64,000 nucleotides of DNA from Streptomyces sp. 130 (GCF_007096885.1 NZ_VJNO01000001.1:248001-312000), one strand, 5' to 3'. Counted from the stretch's first letter, positions 54,107-63,073 are shown. Notes: a model not told the origin generated them from the letters alone. Made by a program: numbers and translations.

Positions 54107-54698
54107 AGCTACCTACCCCCTCGGTTCGGGAGTCCACCGCACCATGCCCCCGCAGAGGTGCCAAGACGCCGATTCCGGCCACCGAGAGCTGTTACAGGTT
54201 TCTCTACCTCATCAAGGCACCCGGCTGCGCTCCGCTCCGCCGGGCGCGCTTCCCGGCTCTGGCTGCGCCCGCGCTCCTGCCTTCGGCCCGCTCGGCGCTG
54301 CCGCCGCCGACGCGCGCCCGCTGGATAGGCCCGAGGGCATGAGACGAGAACCAAGCCCGCGGCTTCAAGACGATGCCTCCGGCGGGGGCGCTCCGGCACC
54401 GGGATGGACGGGGCGCCGTTCGCGAGTGCCGGCCGTCTCGTGGTGAGCGTCGTGGGGGCTCCCATCCCGACCACCTTCGACCCAGGCAGAGCCGAGCAGT
54501 CGCGGCCCAGGGCGTCAAGGTCGTTCGTACAGTGGCGCGCTCCACCTTGACGCCCTGAACCACGCCCGCTCCACGGTGTGTGGGTCGAAGGCGGACGGGA
54601 TGGGAGCTGGGGCGAGTGGTGGGCTAGGGGGCGTATCGGCCGACCCCGCCCACGTCAACCTGAAGGGAAATCAGGCACTGAGGCACAGTTCAAAATGC
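54107..54698. other. Gene-free cargo spacer with a 14-bp inverted repeat
   Basis: 592 bp with no credible gene. CAGGGCGTCAAGGT (54508-54521) and ACCTTGACGCCCTG (54543-54556) are perfect inverted repeats with a 21-nt loop. The stem could end transcription from the HEPN gene to the right or act as a replication origin hairpin. Confidence 0.6.
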
Positions 54699-55442
54699 CT
54701 AGTTTCCCATTTTTTGCGGCCCTGGACGTTTTCGCACCGAAGCGCGAAGGCCGATCGCGAAATTGGTGTAGTCTGTTCCGTCGATATTGGGCCTGATGGC
54801 GTCTATTCGCTTATATAGATCATCAAAATCTCGCTGAAACGTCGGCTCAGATACGATCAGGATGTGGATCATCTCCGCCAAGCTGTCGATTAGCTGACCC
54901 CGGCGTTTGATTTCAAGGTAATTCAGCGGGCGCCTCGCCTGCCTGAAGGTTCCCTCTTTGCTTCTCTCCTCCCAAACCCATTCGCCGTGTGCAACCTTAT
55001 TGCGGCCCTCGATGATTGGTGCTAGGTCACCTTTTAGCATCTGGATTATCTCGGCATAGCGAGAAACTGCGATTGTGTCTGCCAGGTCTGCAATTTCTAG
55101 ATGCATGGCCACCTCGTACTGCCGACGGAAGGCGCAGTCCACGGCCAGTACCCACTGACCTATCTGGGACCTTTCGCGTCCGATCAGCTTTCTTTCGCGC
55201 TCATTAAACCCTTGGGGGTCATAAATGATTTTCTTGAGCCGCGCTTCGGCGATCATCCCTATCATCAGGGAATGCATTCGTGCGGAGAAGCTCACGGCGG
55301 GTTCATTTCCCTGCCGGATCATCTGCTTATGCATGCGCTCGGCTTGGCGGAGGCCAGAGGTCAGGGCGGTAAGATTTTGAGAATGCTTGCGGAATGGGTG
55401 ACTTGTAGGCAGCTTTTCGTAATCGCCCTGGCCGTTCTGCAT
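54699..55442 (-). CDS. HEPN-motif protein of element A
   Basis: 247 aa, mostly alpha-helical, no named family recognised. The HEPN ribonuclease motif Rx4H is visible at Arg147-His152 (IEGRNKVAHGEW). Codon use is visibly more AT-rich than its neighbours, a sign of transfer from elsewhere. HEPN proteins are RNases in many toxin and defence systems, but the motif is short and could be structural. It is in the cargo block between a NERD protein and a McrA-like nuclease. The ATG is at 55440-55442. Confidence 0.72.
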   Translation of the reverse strand: MQNGQGDYEKLPTSHPFRKHSQNLTALTSGLRQAERMHKQMIRQGNEPAVSFSARMHSLMIGMIAEARLKKIIYDPQGFNERERKLIGRERSQIGQWVLAVDCAFRRQYEVAMHLEIADLADTIAVSRYAEIIQMLKGDLAPIIEGRNKVAHGEWVWEERSKEGTFRQARRPLNYLEIKRRGQLIDSLAEMIHILIVSEPTFQRDFDDLYKRIDAIRPNIDGTDYTNFAIGLRASVRKRPGPQKMGN

Positions 55443-55504
55443 GCGGTGCGCTCTCCGACCTATCGACTCACGGACACCGAGAACAACAGAGAAAGGCTGT
55501 TGAT

Positions 55505-55580
55505 CTTGGTGTCCGGGAGTCGAACCCGGTCAACTCTGCATAAGCAGAGCGCGCTCCGTGCGCCCACACCCGCAGGCATT
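55505..55580 (-). other. tRNA-like degenerate sequence
   Basis: On the minus strand a T-arm (CCGGG-TTCGACT-CCCGG), ACACC at the 3' acceptor, and a stem CTCTG/CAGAG around TTATG resemble a tRNA. The anticodon loop has six, not seven, nucleotides and the D-arm is poor, so it is probably a relic or not a tRNA. Confidence 0.35.
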
Positions 55581-55704
55581 GTATCCGGCGATGCACCCGA
55601 CTGGAAGTCTTTGTTCCTAGATGTTCAATGGTCGAGTCACGGGTCCACACAAACAACACTCGTGACGGCGCGGGTGTGTCAGTGTTCGGCCCTACGATCC
55701 TCCT

Positions 55705-56769
55705 ATGCGAAGAGGAGCGATCACGCGGGAGTCTGTGCTCAAGGTCCTGGCGGAGCATGACGAGCTGGGGCGTGAAGCCTTCCTGGCGAAGTACGGCTTC
55801 GGGGAGGCGCGGTCCTACGTCCTGGTTCATGACGGTCAGGAGTACGACTCCAAGGCTGTCGCTGGCGTGGCCCACAAGTGGGATCAGGGGCGGGCTCTCA
55901 CTCGGGACGAGTTCAGCGGCGGCAAGGACCACGCCGCGGCGTGGCTCAAGCGGGTGGGCTTCCAGGTCAAGGCCATCAAGAACCCGGACTGGGCTCGTGA
56001 CGAGATCATCCTTGCCTGTCAGCTGGTGATGGAGAACGGTTGGAAGGGGCTGGACGCCGGGGACGCCCGGGTAGTGGAGCTGTCTGCCCTGCTTCAGCTG
56101 CTTCCCATCCACGCCGAGGCGGAGCGCAACGAGAAGTTCCGCAACCCCAACGGTGTCGCTCGTAAGACGTTCGACATTGCCACTCGGCACCCGGAGTACC
56201 AGGGGAAGCCCACCAACGGCGGCGCACTGGATGTCGCGGTGCTGCACGAGTTCCTTGCCCGGCCGCTGGAGATGACCGAGGCCGCGAAGCTGATCCGGCA
56301 GGGCATCGCGACCGGCGACTTGCAGTCCTTCGTGCCGACTGAGGAAGAGGAGTTCGGCGACGACTTCAGCGCGCCCGAGGGGCGGCTGCTCATGCGCTGG
56401 CACAGGGCGCGCGAGCGGAACAAGAGCCTGCGCAAGAAGAAGATCGCGTCCGTCCTCAAGAGCGGTGGGCAGCTCGCTTGTGAAGCTTGCGGCTTCGACT
56501 TCGAGAAGATCTACGGAGACCGCGGTGCCGGGTACATCGAGTGCCATCACGTCCTTCCGCTCCATGTAGCCGGGGAGGGGCACACCAAGCTCAGCGATCT
56601 CGCTCTCATCTGTGCGAACTGTCACCGCATGATCCATCGGAGCGCGCCGTGGCCGACCCCCGAGGAGCTGCGAACCTCGATCGAGCAGAAGCACGCGAAC
56701 GACAGGCGCGCCGCAGTAGCTGTGTCGCGACCGCGCAGGCCGGCTGACGAGCAGATGCCGAACCAGTGA
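55705..56769 (+). CDS. HNH endonuclease with ScoMcrA-like N-terminus
   Basis: 354 aa. The N-terminus (AHDELGREAFLAKYGF ... YDSKAVAGVAHKWDQGRAL) resembles the head domain of ScoMcrA, a type IV enzyme that cuts modified DNA. The C-terminus is a full HNH domain: CEACGFDFE, then IECHHVLPLH with the HH pair, then LICANCHRMIHR. A central sulfur- or base-recognition domain is not clearly seen. It likely restricts modified foreign DNA. ATG 55705 has no strong ribosome site. Confidence 0.82.
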   Translation: MRRGAITRESVLKVLAEHDELGREAFLAKYGFGEARSYVLVHDGQEYDSKAVAGVAHKWDQGRALTRDEFSGGKDHAAAWLKRVGFQVKAIKNPDWARDEIILACQLVMENGWKGLDAGDARVVELSALLQLLPIHAEAERNEKFRNPNGVARKTFDIATRHPEYQGKPTNGGALDVAVLHEFLARPLEMTEAAKLIRQGIATGDLQSFVPTEEEEFGDDFSAPEGRLLMRWHRARERNKSLRKKKIASVLKSGGQLACEACGFDFEKIYGDRGAGYIECHHVLPLHVAGEGHTKLSDLALICANCHRMIHRSAPWPTPEELRTSIEQKHANDRRAAVAVSRPRRPADEQMPNQ

Positions 56770-56771
56770 GC

Positions 56772-56795
56772 TGACATCCACTCCTGACATCAACG
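56772..56795 (+). repeat. Arm-type integrase site, right end of element A
   Basis: TGACATC, 6 nt, TGACATCAACG, 83 nt left of the core att copy at 56879. The same distance separates the matching site from the att copy at the right end of element B. Confidence 0.75.
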
Positions 56796-56878
56796 TCGGC
56801 ATACAACGGCAGTCCTGGAGAGCCCGCGGCGGAAGCCGCAGCGGAGTCCGTTAGGGTGCTCAGGCACCTCGGGTCGAA

Positions 56879-56925
56879 CTTACAAAGCAGATGTCGGCGG
56901 TTCGAAACCGTCCGCGCCCACCAGC
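56879..56925 (+). other. Junction att site between elements A and B
   Basis: Exact 47-bp copy of the tRNA-Val 3' sequence, serving as attR of element A and attL of element B. Confidence 0.93.
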
Positions 56926-56928
56926 CAC

Positions 56929-56961
56929 AACGCCCCCGCAGCGAGCCGCTGCGGGGGCGTT
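56929..56961 (+). terminator. Stem-loop next to the junction att site
   Basis: AACGCCCCCGCAGCG pairs perfectly with CGCTGCGGGGGCGTT around a 3-nt loop. Confidence 0.85.
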
Positions 56962-56988
56962 GACGGTAGTAGATGACGGCAGTCGCAG

Positions 56989-58764
56989 TCAGGCTTGACC
57001 TTCTTCTGTCTCCTCCACCCCAGCGTCAACGTTCTGTGACTTCACGCCGAGGCTCCAGAGGTAGATCACGCACTGGAACAGCAGGGCTGCCGCAGGTGAC
57101 CCAGCAGCGGGTATGAAACCGTGAGCGATCTCGTTGCGCAGGTTCCAGCCGCCCGCTGGGTTTCCGCAAATAGTGAGGATGCTGCGGTACCACGATTCAT
57201 CCATGTCTTTTGTGCGCAGAACCCCTAGCAAGTATCCCAGGCCGGGGTACTGCCCTGGCTTTTCGTTTCGCTGTAGTTTGTATACTCCCGCGTCAAGCGC
57301 TAGCACCAGATTCCGGGCTAGTGTCTCAACTTTTGGCGCGATGGTGAAGGTCGCCCCTTCGACGTCTCCGGACCAGTAACGAATGAAACATCGTGCAATG
57401 GATGAGGCGAGCTCGGCATCCGTTAGTTCCCCTTGAGCGAAAAAGCTCGTTAGGTCTTCCTCTGTCGGCACGCCGTGTGTCTCTGCGATCCTATGAAGTG
57501 CGATGGCCAGCAGGGGGGCCATGTGTTGCAGGGTGAAGCTTTCCTGGCGCGTCAGGCGCACTTCCTCGATCTCGGCGTCGCTTTGAGGTGAAAATCTAGG
57601 AAGTCCGTCGGATCCAATTAGTTCCATTGTGGCTAGGTCTGCGATGACAGAATGTTTCGCGTACTCTGCGGCGCTTCTTCTAGTGTTCTCAACAGATCCA
57701 GTTGCTGGGCCGTAGGAATATACAAAGTGGAGCAAAGCGTGCTGCCAGTCAGGGCAATCTACTACTGGTTTTAGATAGGACTCAAACTCTTCCCGGCTTA
57801 CGGCGCTGGAGGCGGTGAATGATTTAAGTCCCAGGTCCTCGTTTCGTAGTGCTTGCAGAGAGCTCGCTGCCCGGTCAATGAGGTGAGGTACCGCAGATGT
57901 TTGGGCGTGCTGCAGGGCCGTCTTGAGATGTCCGGCTCGGACAAGCCCGGTTGCCGTTGCTGCTGCGTCCAGCCACATCTGAACGAGGTCAGAGTAGATG
58001 GCGCTGCGTGCCGCCTCCCCTTTGTGGAGGCGCAGCTTGAGGCTGAAGAATTGAGCTTTAATGAACGGGGAGCTGTATCTGGCGATGGCATCGTCTAGTA
58101 GGCCATGCAACGCCTTTGGCGGAACGCGCTCGCCGATCAGCGGGCCGAGTATTTGAGTCGCCGCGCCGGGTGTATCTGCATCGTCTGCGATCGCGCTGGC
58201 GGCGAGAGTCAGCATCTCGGCTATGACGTTTTCGGCAAGGTCATGCTTTCCTGCGGCGCGCGCCAGGCGAAGCGCTATATTGAGGCATTCTCCTTTGTCT
58301 AGTTCCTTCTCCCAGGTTCCCGCCAACTTTAGATAGGACTGTGCGGCGAGAATGGCATGATCGCGTACTTGTCCAACTTTTCTGTCGAACAACAGGTGGT
58401 GCAAACGAGCCTTACCGAAATGGGAGGCGGTTTTCGCGCAAAGTGCCGTCCAGATTTCTGCGCCGAAATCGGATACATCGGAAACCTGGGGTGGAATGGA
58501 GTGACTGTCTGGCCCTTGGAAGTAGGGAACGATCTGCACTCGCCATTTGCTGTCATTCTCAACAACTTGAACATGGTATGCGAAGGCCCATGCGGCTGCC
58601 CGTCTGATTGCGGAAATGCCGCCAGTGGACTCCACCGGGCCTTCGTGCTCACTGATAGGGATATTTTCGTTAAATCTCCTATGAGCCTGAAGGGATGTCT
58701 CGGCCAGCGCTGCGCTGTCGATCCAATCGGCGATGGTTGACAACTGTGATTCGGTACTCGGCAT
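56989..58764 (-). CDS. HEPN-motif protein of element B (DUF4209-like C-terminus)
   Basis: 591 aa, alpha-helical throughout; I do not recognise a characterised family. The C-terminus has NLRNEIAHGF with Arg543 and His548 (Rx4H), as in DUF4209/HEPN proteins where it is the RNase site. It is lower in GC than the flanking genes. The ATG at 58762-58764 or the GTG two codons upstream could be the start. The position at the end of the element matches the cargo slot of element A, where another HEPN-motif gene lies. It is separated from the integrase by a strong terminator. Confidence 0.78.
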   Translation of the reverse strand: MPSTESQLSTIADWIDSAALAETSLQAHRRFNENIPISEHEGPVESTGGISAIRRAAAWAFAYHVQVVENDSKWRVQIVPYFQGPDSHSIPPQVSDVSDFGAEIWTALCAKTASHFGKARLHHLLFDRKVGQVRDHAILAAQSYLKLAGTWEKELDKGECLNIALRLARAAGKHDLAENVIAEMLTLAASAIADDADTPGAATQILGPLIGERVPPKALHGLLDDAIARYSSPFIKAQFFSLKLRLHKGEAARSAIYSDLVQMWLDAAATATGLVRAGHLKTALQHAQTSAVPHLIDRAASSLQALRNEDLGLKSFTASSAVSREEFESYLKPVVDCPDWQHALLHFVYSYGPATGSVENTRRSAAEYAKHSVIADLATMELIGSDGLPRFSPQSDAEIEEVRLTRQESFTLQHMAPLLAIALHRIAETHGVPTEEDLTSFFAQGELTDAELASSIARCFIRYWSGDVEGATFTIAPKVETLARNLVLALDAGVYKLQRNEKPGQYPGLGYLLGVLRTKDMDESWYRSILTICGNPAGGWNLRNEIAHGFIPAAGSPAAALLFQCVIYLWSLGVKSQNVDAGVEETEEGQA

Positions 58765-58843
58765 GTGCACAGTGTGCAGGGGGTGTTGGGAGATATCTAC
58801 CAGTTTCCGAAAACCCCAGTTCTACCTGAATGCCTCGTGGACT

Positions 58844-58884
58844 CAGGCTTGCCTCCCGCAGTCCCGCTGCGGGAGGCAAGCCTG
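58844..58884. terminator. 18-bp perfect stem-loop after integrase B
   Basis: CAGGCTTGCCTCCCGCAG pairs with CTGCGGGAGGCAAGCCTG around a 5-nt loop, 4 nt after the integrase stop. Confidence 0.9.
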
Positions 58885-58888
58885 GACG

Positions 58889-60025
58889 TCAGCGGCGGCG
58901 TCGGAGGAGGCGGTCCATGTGTCCCATGGCTTCTCGCCGATTGTCGTCAGAGACGCGGGTGTAGATGTTCATCGTGACGGCGATCTGCGAGTGCCCCAGG
59001 ATCTCCATCACGACCCGCGCCGGCACGCCTGCGGCAAACAGGAGCGTGGCGCATCCGTGCCGAGCGTCGTGCAGACGGATGCGCCGCAGTCCGGCGTCCT
59101 CAGTGATGCGCTCGAACGACCGGCTGAGGTTCCTCGGTTCGATCGTTCGCCCGGTCCTGGTCGTGAACACGTAGTCGCTGTCGTGCCAGGCACGCCCGGC
59201 GTCGTTGCGCTGCGCCGCTTGACGGAGGCGCTGCCAGCGCAACGGCGCCACGCACATGAGCGGTACGGGGATGGCGCGCGTGCGGCGATTCTTCGTGGAG
59301 TCCGCGTACAACTCCTTCTGAACCCGCTGGATCTGGTTCCGCACAGTGAGTGTGCGGCGCTCCAGGTCAATGTCTGACCAGCGGAGCCCGAGGATCTCTC
59401 CTCGCCGCAGCCCCAAAGCCACGGCCAGCACGAACGCTGCGTACAGCGGATCCTTCCTCGCGGCCTCCAGGAAGGTCGTCGTCTCCTCCAAGTCCCACGG
59501 CTTCGACTCCCGTGCCTGCACACGGGGGGCAGGAACGAGCTTGACCACATTCCTACTAATCAGCTCCTCGCGACATGCGGCCGTGAGAGCGCTGCGGAGA
59601 ACGCGGTGAGATTTCTTAGCCGTTGCAGCCGATGCTTGTGCCGTTACCGCACTGAGCATGCGGCGTACGTCAGCTGCCCCGAGTGTCTCCAAGCGCTTTG
59701 AGCCGATCTGCGGGATCAAGTAGCGGCGCACATGCGTCTCGTACTTGGCGTACGTCGTCTTCTTGCGGTCGCCCCTGACGAACTCCTCCAGCCAGTAGGG
59801 CAGCCACTCGGAAAGCTTGGCGGAACGTGTGGGTGTCGGGATGCCTTGCCGGTCTCGCAGGACTAGCTCCTGCCGCTTGGCGTCGCACTCATCCCAAGTG
59901 CCGCCGTAGACCGTCTTGCGCTTGCGCGTGCCGTCAGGCTGGGGGACGTAGACGCGGGCTTCGTACCGCCCGTCCTTGCGCTGCCAGATACTGCCGGCGC
60001 CGTTCGGGTTCCTCTTGCGTGCCAT
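58889..60025 (-). CDS. int: Tyrosine integrase of element B, intact
   Basis: 378 aa. All catalytic residues are present: Arg208 (LGLRRGEILGLRW), His319 and Arg322 (RLHDARHGCATLL), His345 (LGHSQIAVTMNIY) and Tyr355. Trp280 stands where the integrase of element A has TAG. The two proteins are very similar through the core and share nearly the same C-terminal domain, in line with their common tRNA-Val target. The ATG overlaps the excisionase stop. Confidence 0.95.
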   Translation of the reverse strand: MARKRNPNGAGSIWQRKDGRYEARVYVPQPDGTRKRKTVYGGTWDECDAKRQELVLRDRQGIPTPTRSAKLSEWLPYWLEEFVRGDRKKTTYAKYETHVRRYLIPQIGSKRLETLGAADVRRMLSAVTAQASAATAKKSHRVLRSALTAACREELISRNVVKLVPAPRVQARESKPWDLEETTTFLEAARKDPLYAAFVLAVALGLRRGEILGLRWSDIDLERRTLTVRNQIQRVQKELYADSTKNRRTRAIPVPLMCVAPLRWQRLRQAAQRNDAGRAWHDSDYVFTTRTGRTIEPRNLSRSFERITEDAGLRRIRLHDARHGCATLLFAAGVPARVVMEILGHSQIAVTMNIYTRVSDDNRREAMGHMDRLLRRRR

Positions 60026-60291
60026 TAGGCGGCTTCCTCCAACTGGGTTTCCATATAGGTGCGGAGAGCATCGGCGGGCACCCTGCGGCAGCGGCCGATC
60101 GTGATGCTCTTGAGCTCGCGGGAGCGGATGAGGTCGTAGACCTTGAAGCGGCTGAGGCGCAGGGCCTCCATGACCTCGGGAACAGTGAGGGCTTGATGCG
60201 TGGTGGGCAGGGCGGAACTCACTGCGGCCTCCAGGGGGCGGATGGCGGCGCCTGCGGGCACATCTGTCCTAGGTGCAGATTTCTGCGTCAC
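60025..60291 (-). CDS. xis: Excisionase of element B
   Basis: 88 aa; HTH region VPEVMEALRLSRFKVYDLIRSRELKSITIGRCRRVP closely resembles that of element A. The start GTG at 60289-60291 overlaps the first unit of the GCGTCAC array, so Xis expression may be tied to whatever binds there. Confidence 0.9.
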   Translation of the reverse strand: MTQKSAPRTDVPAGAAIRPLEAAVSSALPTTHQALTVPEVMEALRLSRFKVYDLIRSRELKSITIGRCRRVPADALRTYMETQLEEAA

Positions 60292-60488
60292 AGCGTCACG
60301 AGCGTCACGCGGGGCGTTGACCTGCGGTTTTGTGTGACGCGGGGGTGTGGGTGTGCGTCATCGGTGCGTCACGGGGTGCGTCACGGCGTGACGCAGGTGA
60401 CGCAGGATGACGCAGAGCTTTGCCGTCTGCGTCACGCCCTTAGCCGCAGGCCAGGGGTGTTTTTTCCGTCCGTGTGACGCTGTGACGC
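60285..60488. repeat. Array of GCGTCAC / GTGACGC heptamers
   Basis: Eleven exact copies and two with one change in 204 bp: + strand at 60285, 60293, 60302, 60366, 60378, 60429; reverse at 60334, 60388, 60397, 60474, 60482; variants at 60355 and 60407. GCGTCAC-ggc-GTGACGC at 60378-60394 is a perfect inverted pair. No gene lies in 60,292-60,665. The density fits iterons of an origin or operators for a DNA-binding protein. Confidence 0.88.
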
Positions 60489-60599
60489 AGAGCTTCCCTA
60501 CTTAGGAAAAAAGGGAAGGGGTGTCTGTAGTAGTGCGGGAGCTCTCAGAGCGTGAATGCGGGGCCGCTTCGCGGCGCGACCTTTGGGCGGCGTTCCGCC

Positions 60600-60646
60600 G
60601 AACAGCAAGAAGAGCACCAGCGGGGGCGTGCTCTTCTTGCTTGTTC
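60600..60646 (-). terminator. Stem-loop after the helicase-like pseudogene
   Basis: GAACAGCAAGAAGAGCAC pairs with GTGCTCTTCTTGCTTGTTC (one bulge), 20 nt past the stop. Confidence 0.75.
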
Positions 60647-60665
60647 AGCGAAGCGGCGGTGCGGG

Positions 60666-61632
60666 TCAGTGCATTTCCGGCTGCTCGTACTCGGGCGGTG
60701 CGGCGGCCGGCCGGGCCATTTCGAGGTAGCGGCCCTCGCGGGTGCGGCCGGAGTCGATGAGGACGCCCCGGGCGGCGAGGGTGGGCTGCAGCCGCTTGAG
60801 CCGGTCGGAGAGCACCTTCCCGGTGGTCGGCCACCCCTTGGGCAGGGGACGGAGTTCGTCGCCGCTGTAGAGGCGGCTGAGGTGGTGCAGCCACTCGGTG
60901 GACGTCATCCGCTGCTCACTGCCGGGGGCGATGTCCTCGGCGTGCTTGAGGACGGTCTGCGCGAGGAGGTCACCCTCGATCACGTCGTCGTTCAGGTCGT
61001 CCAGGCTCGCCCGGTACGCGGCGAGCGCCCCGAGGCCGGTGGCGGCGTCGAGCTGGGCGCAGAGGTGCGCGAAGTCCGCCATCCGCAGATCGGTCGGCGT
61101 CTCGGCCTCAGCGGCCCGGACCTTGACCGTCAGGTCCAGGAGCGATCCGAGGATGACGGGCAGGGCGTCTTCGAACTCGCCCCAGAGTTCGGCTTCGGTG
61201 CGCCGGACGCGGGGCCGCTCCAGCCGCAGGGGCAGGAGCGTTCGGCGAGGTCGGGGCGGATGACTCCGACGTCGACGCCGGTCAGGAGCAGGGGACGCCG
61301 GTAGCGGGCCCGGTGCACGTCCCCGTCGGTGAACAACGCGCGCTTCACGGACTCCGCCCCGGTGACGATGCAACACATCGCGTCGGACAGCTCCGGGCCC
61401 ATGGGGGACAGGTTGTCCAGCGCCGTCACCCACCCCGCGGCGACCGCGGCGATCAGGTTCTCCTCATCCTTCGGGGCCCCCGGCGCAGGTCCCCGCTCAT
61501 GCCTTCCACGATCCGTACGGGCATCCGCCCGCCGGTCGACTTCCCCGCACCCTGCGGCCCGGTGAGGAACGGGGCCGGGACTGGCACGGACGGGCCCAGG
61601 CAGCCGATGAGCCAGGCGACGTGGTTCGCCGG
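60666..61632 (-). pseudogene. Remnant of an AICE helicase/ATPase (primase-associated) gene
   Basis: Fragments of one protein lie in three frames. Frame 1 (about 61,500-61,632) has GPQGAGKSTGGRM, a Walker A. Frame 2 (about 61,235-61,480) has KDEENLIAAVAAGWVTALDNLS and LTGVDVGVIRPDLAER. Frame 3 (60,666-61,235) has the C-terminus (LERPRVRRTEAELW to QPEMH). Single-base deletions near 61,480 and 61,235 separate the frames. The N-terminal half is deleted at the junction with the GntR gene. It would have been the replication ATPase of element B. Confidence 0.85.
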
Positions 61633-62256
61633 GCACAGGAGCTACTGATCTCCCAGGGGGTCCTGGAGGGTCGTGCGGGGTCGGGCACGTACGTCGCCGA
61701 ACCTCGTCAGCGCGTTCGGGTGGTTCGGTCCTCGGCGCGCGAGCAGCGCGGCGGTTCTCCGTTCCGGGCTGACATGAAGGCCGTGGGTAAGCAGGGGGAC
61801 TGGGAGAGCCGCACGGAGGCCAAGGTCCCGGCGCCGGCTGAGATTGCGTCGCGGCTCGGTATCGCCGAGGGAGACCTGTGTGTCCGGACCGTGTACGAGT
61901 TCCTCGCCGACGGTCGGCCTGTGCAGTTGTCGACGAGCTGGGAGCCGTACGACCTCACCGGCGGGACCCTCGTCGTTCTTCCCGAGGGTGGGCCTCACGC
62001 CGGGGCCGGTGTCGTGAACCGGATGGCCCAGATCGGCGTCACCATCAGCCACGCCGTGGAACAGCCCGAGCCGCGGCAGGCGACCGCCGAGGAGGCATCG
62101 CTCCTCGGGGTTCAGAAGGCCTCGCTCGTCACCCACATCCGGCGGACGTACTACAGCGACCAGGGACGCCCCGTGGAGACGGCGGACATCGTCGTACCCG
62201 CTGCCTTGTGCGAGGGTCGTCTACGAGATTCCCATCAGTCGATGATGGGGCTGTGA
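61621..62256 (+). pseudogene. Truncated GntR/UTRA (KorSA-like) repressor of element B
   Basis: The frame lacks the first about 50 residues of the HTH and starts at VRRAQELLISQGVLEGRAGSGTYV, the last recognition helix and wing. The UTRA domain (about residues 60-205, ending TADIVVPAALCEGRLRD) is intact. The 5' end abuts the helicase-like gene on the other strand with the shared segment GTGGTTCGCC, which looks like the deletion breakpoint. Without its HTH it cannot repress. Confidence 0.82.
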
Positions 62257-62276
62257 TCGACACGGGAGGGGTGCGA

Positions 62277-62789
62277 ATGGCGGATGATCTCCAGTTCAGC
62301 TGGGAACTGAGCGGCTCAGGGTGGGCAACGTACCGAATCGCCGACAGCGCTTCGGAGCAGAAAGGCATCGTCAGCTACTGCACGGACGCCCTGGCCGACT
62401 TGCTGTATGCCGTGACGGGTCTCTACGGGGACTCACTCACCCAGCGCCTCTCATTCGATCTTGAACCCGCCGAACTGAGGTGGCGACTCCGGCGCCAGGG
62501 AGCAGACGTGGCCGTCGCCATTTATAAGTTTCCGGACATGTCGACGAGCTGGGACTCGCCCGATGATGCGGGCACCCTTTCTTGGAGCTCGACCCAGCCC
62601 CGCAGCGTTCTGGGCCACGAGGTGATGGAAGCCGTCGAGACCGTACTGCGGGTTCACGGCGAGGCCGGGTACCAGGAGAAGTGGGTGCGGCACCCGTTCC
62701 CTGTCGCCGCCCTGCAAGACCTTCGGCGGCTGCACCGACGCAACGACGACTGCCAGCACGAGCAGTGCCGGGACAGTGCTGAGTGCTGA
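62277..62789 (+). CDS. Hypothetical protein of element B
   Basis: 170 aa, no family recognised. It looks globular: WELSGSGWATYRIADSASEQKG, then YAVTGLYGDSL, a beta region (LRWRLRRQGADVAVAIYKF) and a C-terminal helix. Strong GGGAGGGG site 7-13 nt before ATG 62277. It is followed by another short gene 5 nt later, likely one operon. Confidence 0.65.
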   Translation: MADDLQFSWELSGSGWATYRIADSASEQKGIVSYCTDALADLLYAVTGLYGDSLTQRLSFDLEPAELRWRLRRQGADVAVAIYKFPDMSTSWDSPDDAGTLSWSSTQPRSVLGHEVMEAVETVLRVHGEAGYQEKWVRHPFPVAALQDLRRLHRRNDDCQHEQCRDSAEC

Positions 62790-62794
62790 CATCT

Positions 62795-63073
62795 ATGAGC
62801 GCGAACGAGCACAGGGGCGGCATGCACAACGAGCGGCACGACGAGCGACTGTCTGACGAGGAGCTGGAGCTGTTCGTCCAATACCTGCACAGGTTCGCGA
62901 ACCACGACGTGGACATCTCGGTGAGGATGGAAGCCGGGGATCCCGAGCACCCCGTCTACGTGCTGTTCGGCAGGGATTATCCCCCGGTCGGGGAGGCCTC
63001 GGACTATCCGCGACCGTTCGCGGGACGGCGGCGCCAGGTGACATCCAAATCTGACATCAACGACGGTGGATGA
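62795..63073 (+). CDS. Hypothetical protein at the right end of element B
   Basis: 92 aa, acidic (DERLSDEELELFVQYLHRF ... MEAGDPEHPVYVLFGRDYPP). No family recognised. ATG 62795 is coupled to the stop at 62789; ATG 62822 has a better ribosome site (AGGGGCGG) and would give 83 aa. The last codons run into the arm-type integrase site at 63039-63062, so its C-terminus is made of att-arm sequence. Confidence 0.55.
   Translation: MSANEHRGGMHNERHDERLSDEELELFVQYLHRFANHDVDISVRMEAGDPEHPVYVLFGRDYPPVGEASDYPRPFAGRRRQVTSKSDINDGG
63039..63062 (+). repeat. Arm-type integrase site, right end of element B
   Basis: TGACATC, 6 nt, TGACATCAACG, again 83 nt before the att core at 63146. Confidence 0.75.

Noticed and set aside
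60285..60488. CRISPR-like array in element B
   Set aside because: Heptamers occur in both orientations at irregular spacing, unlike CRISPR repeats.
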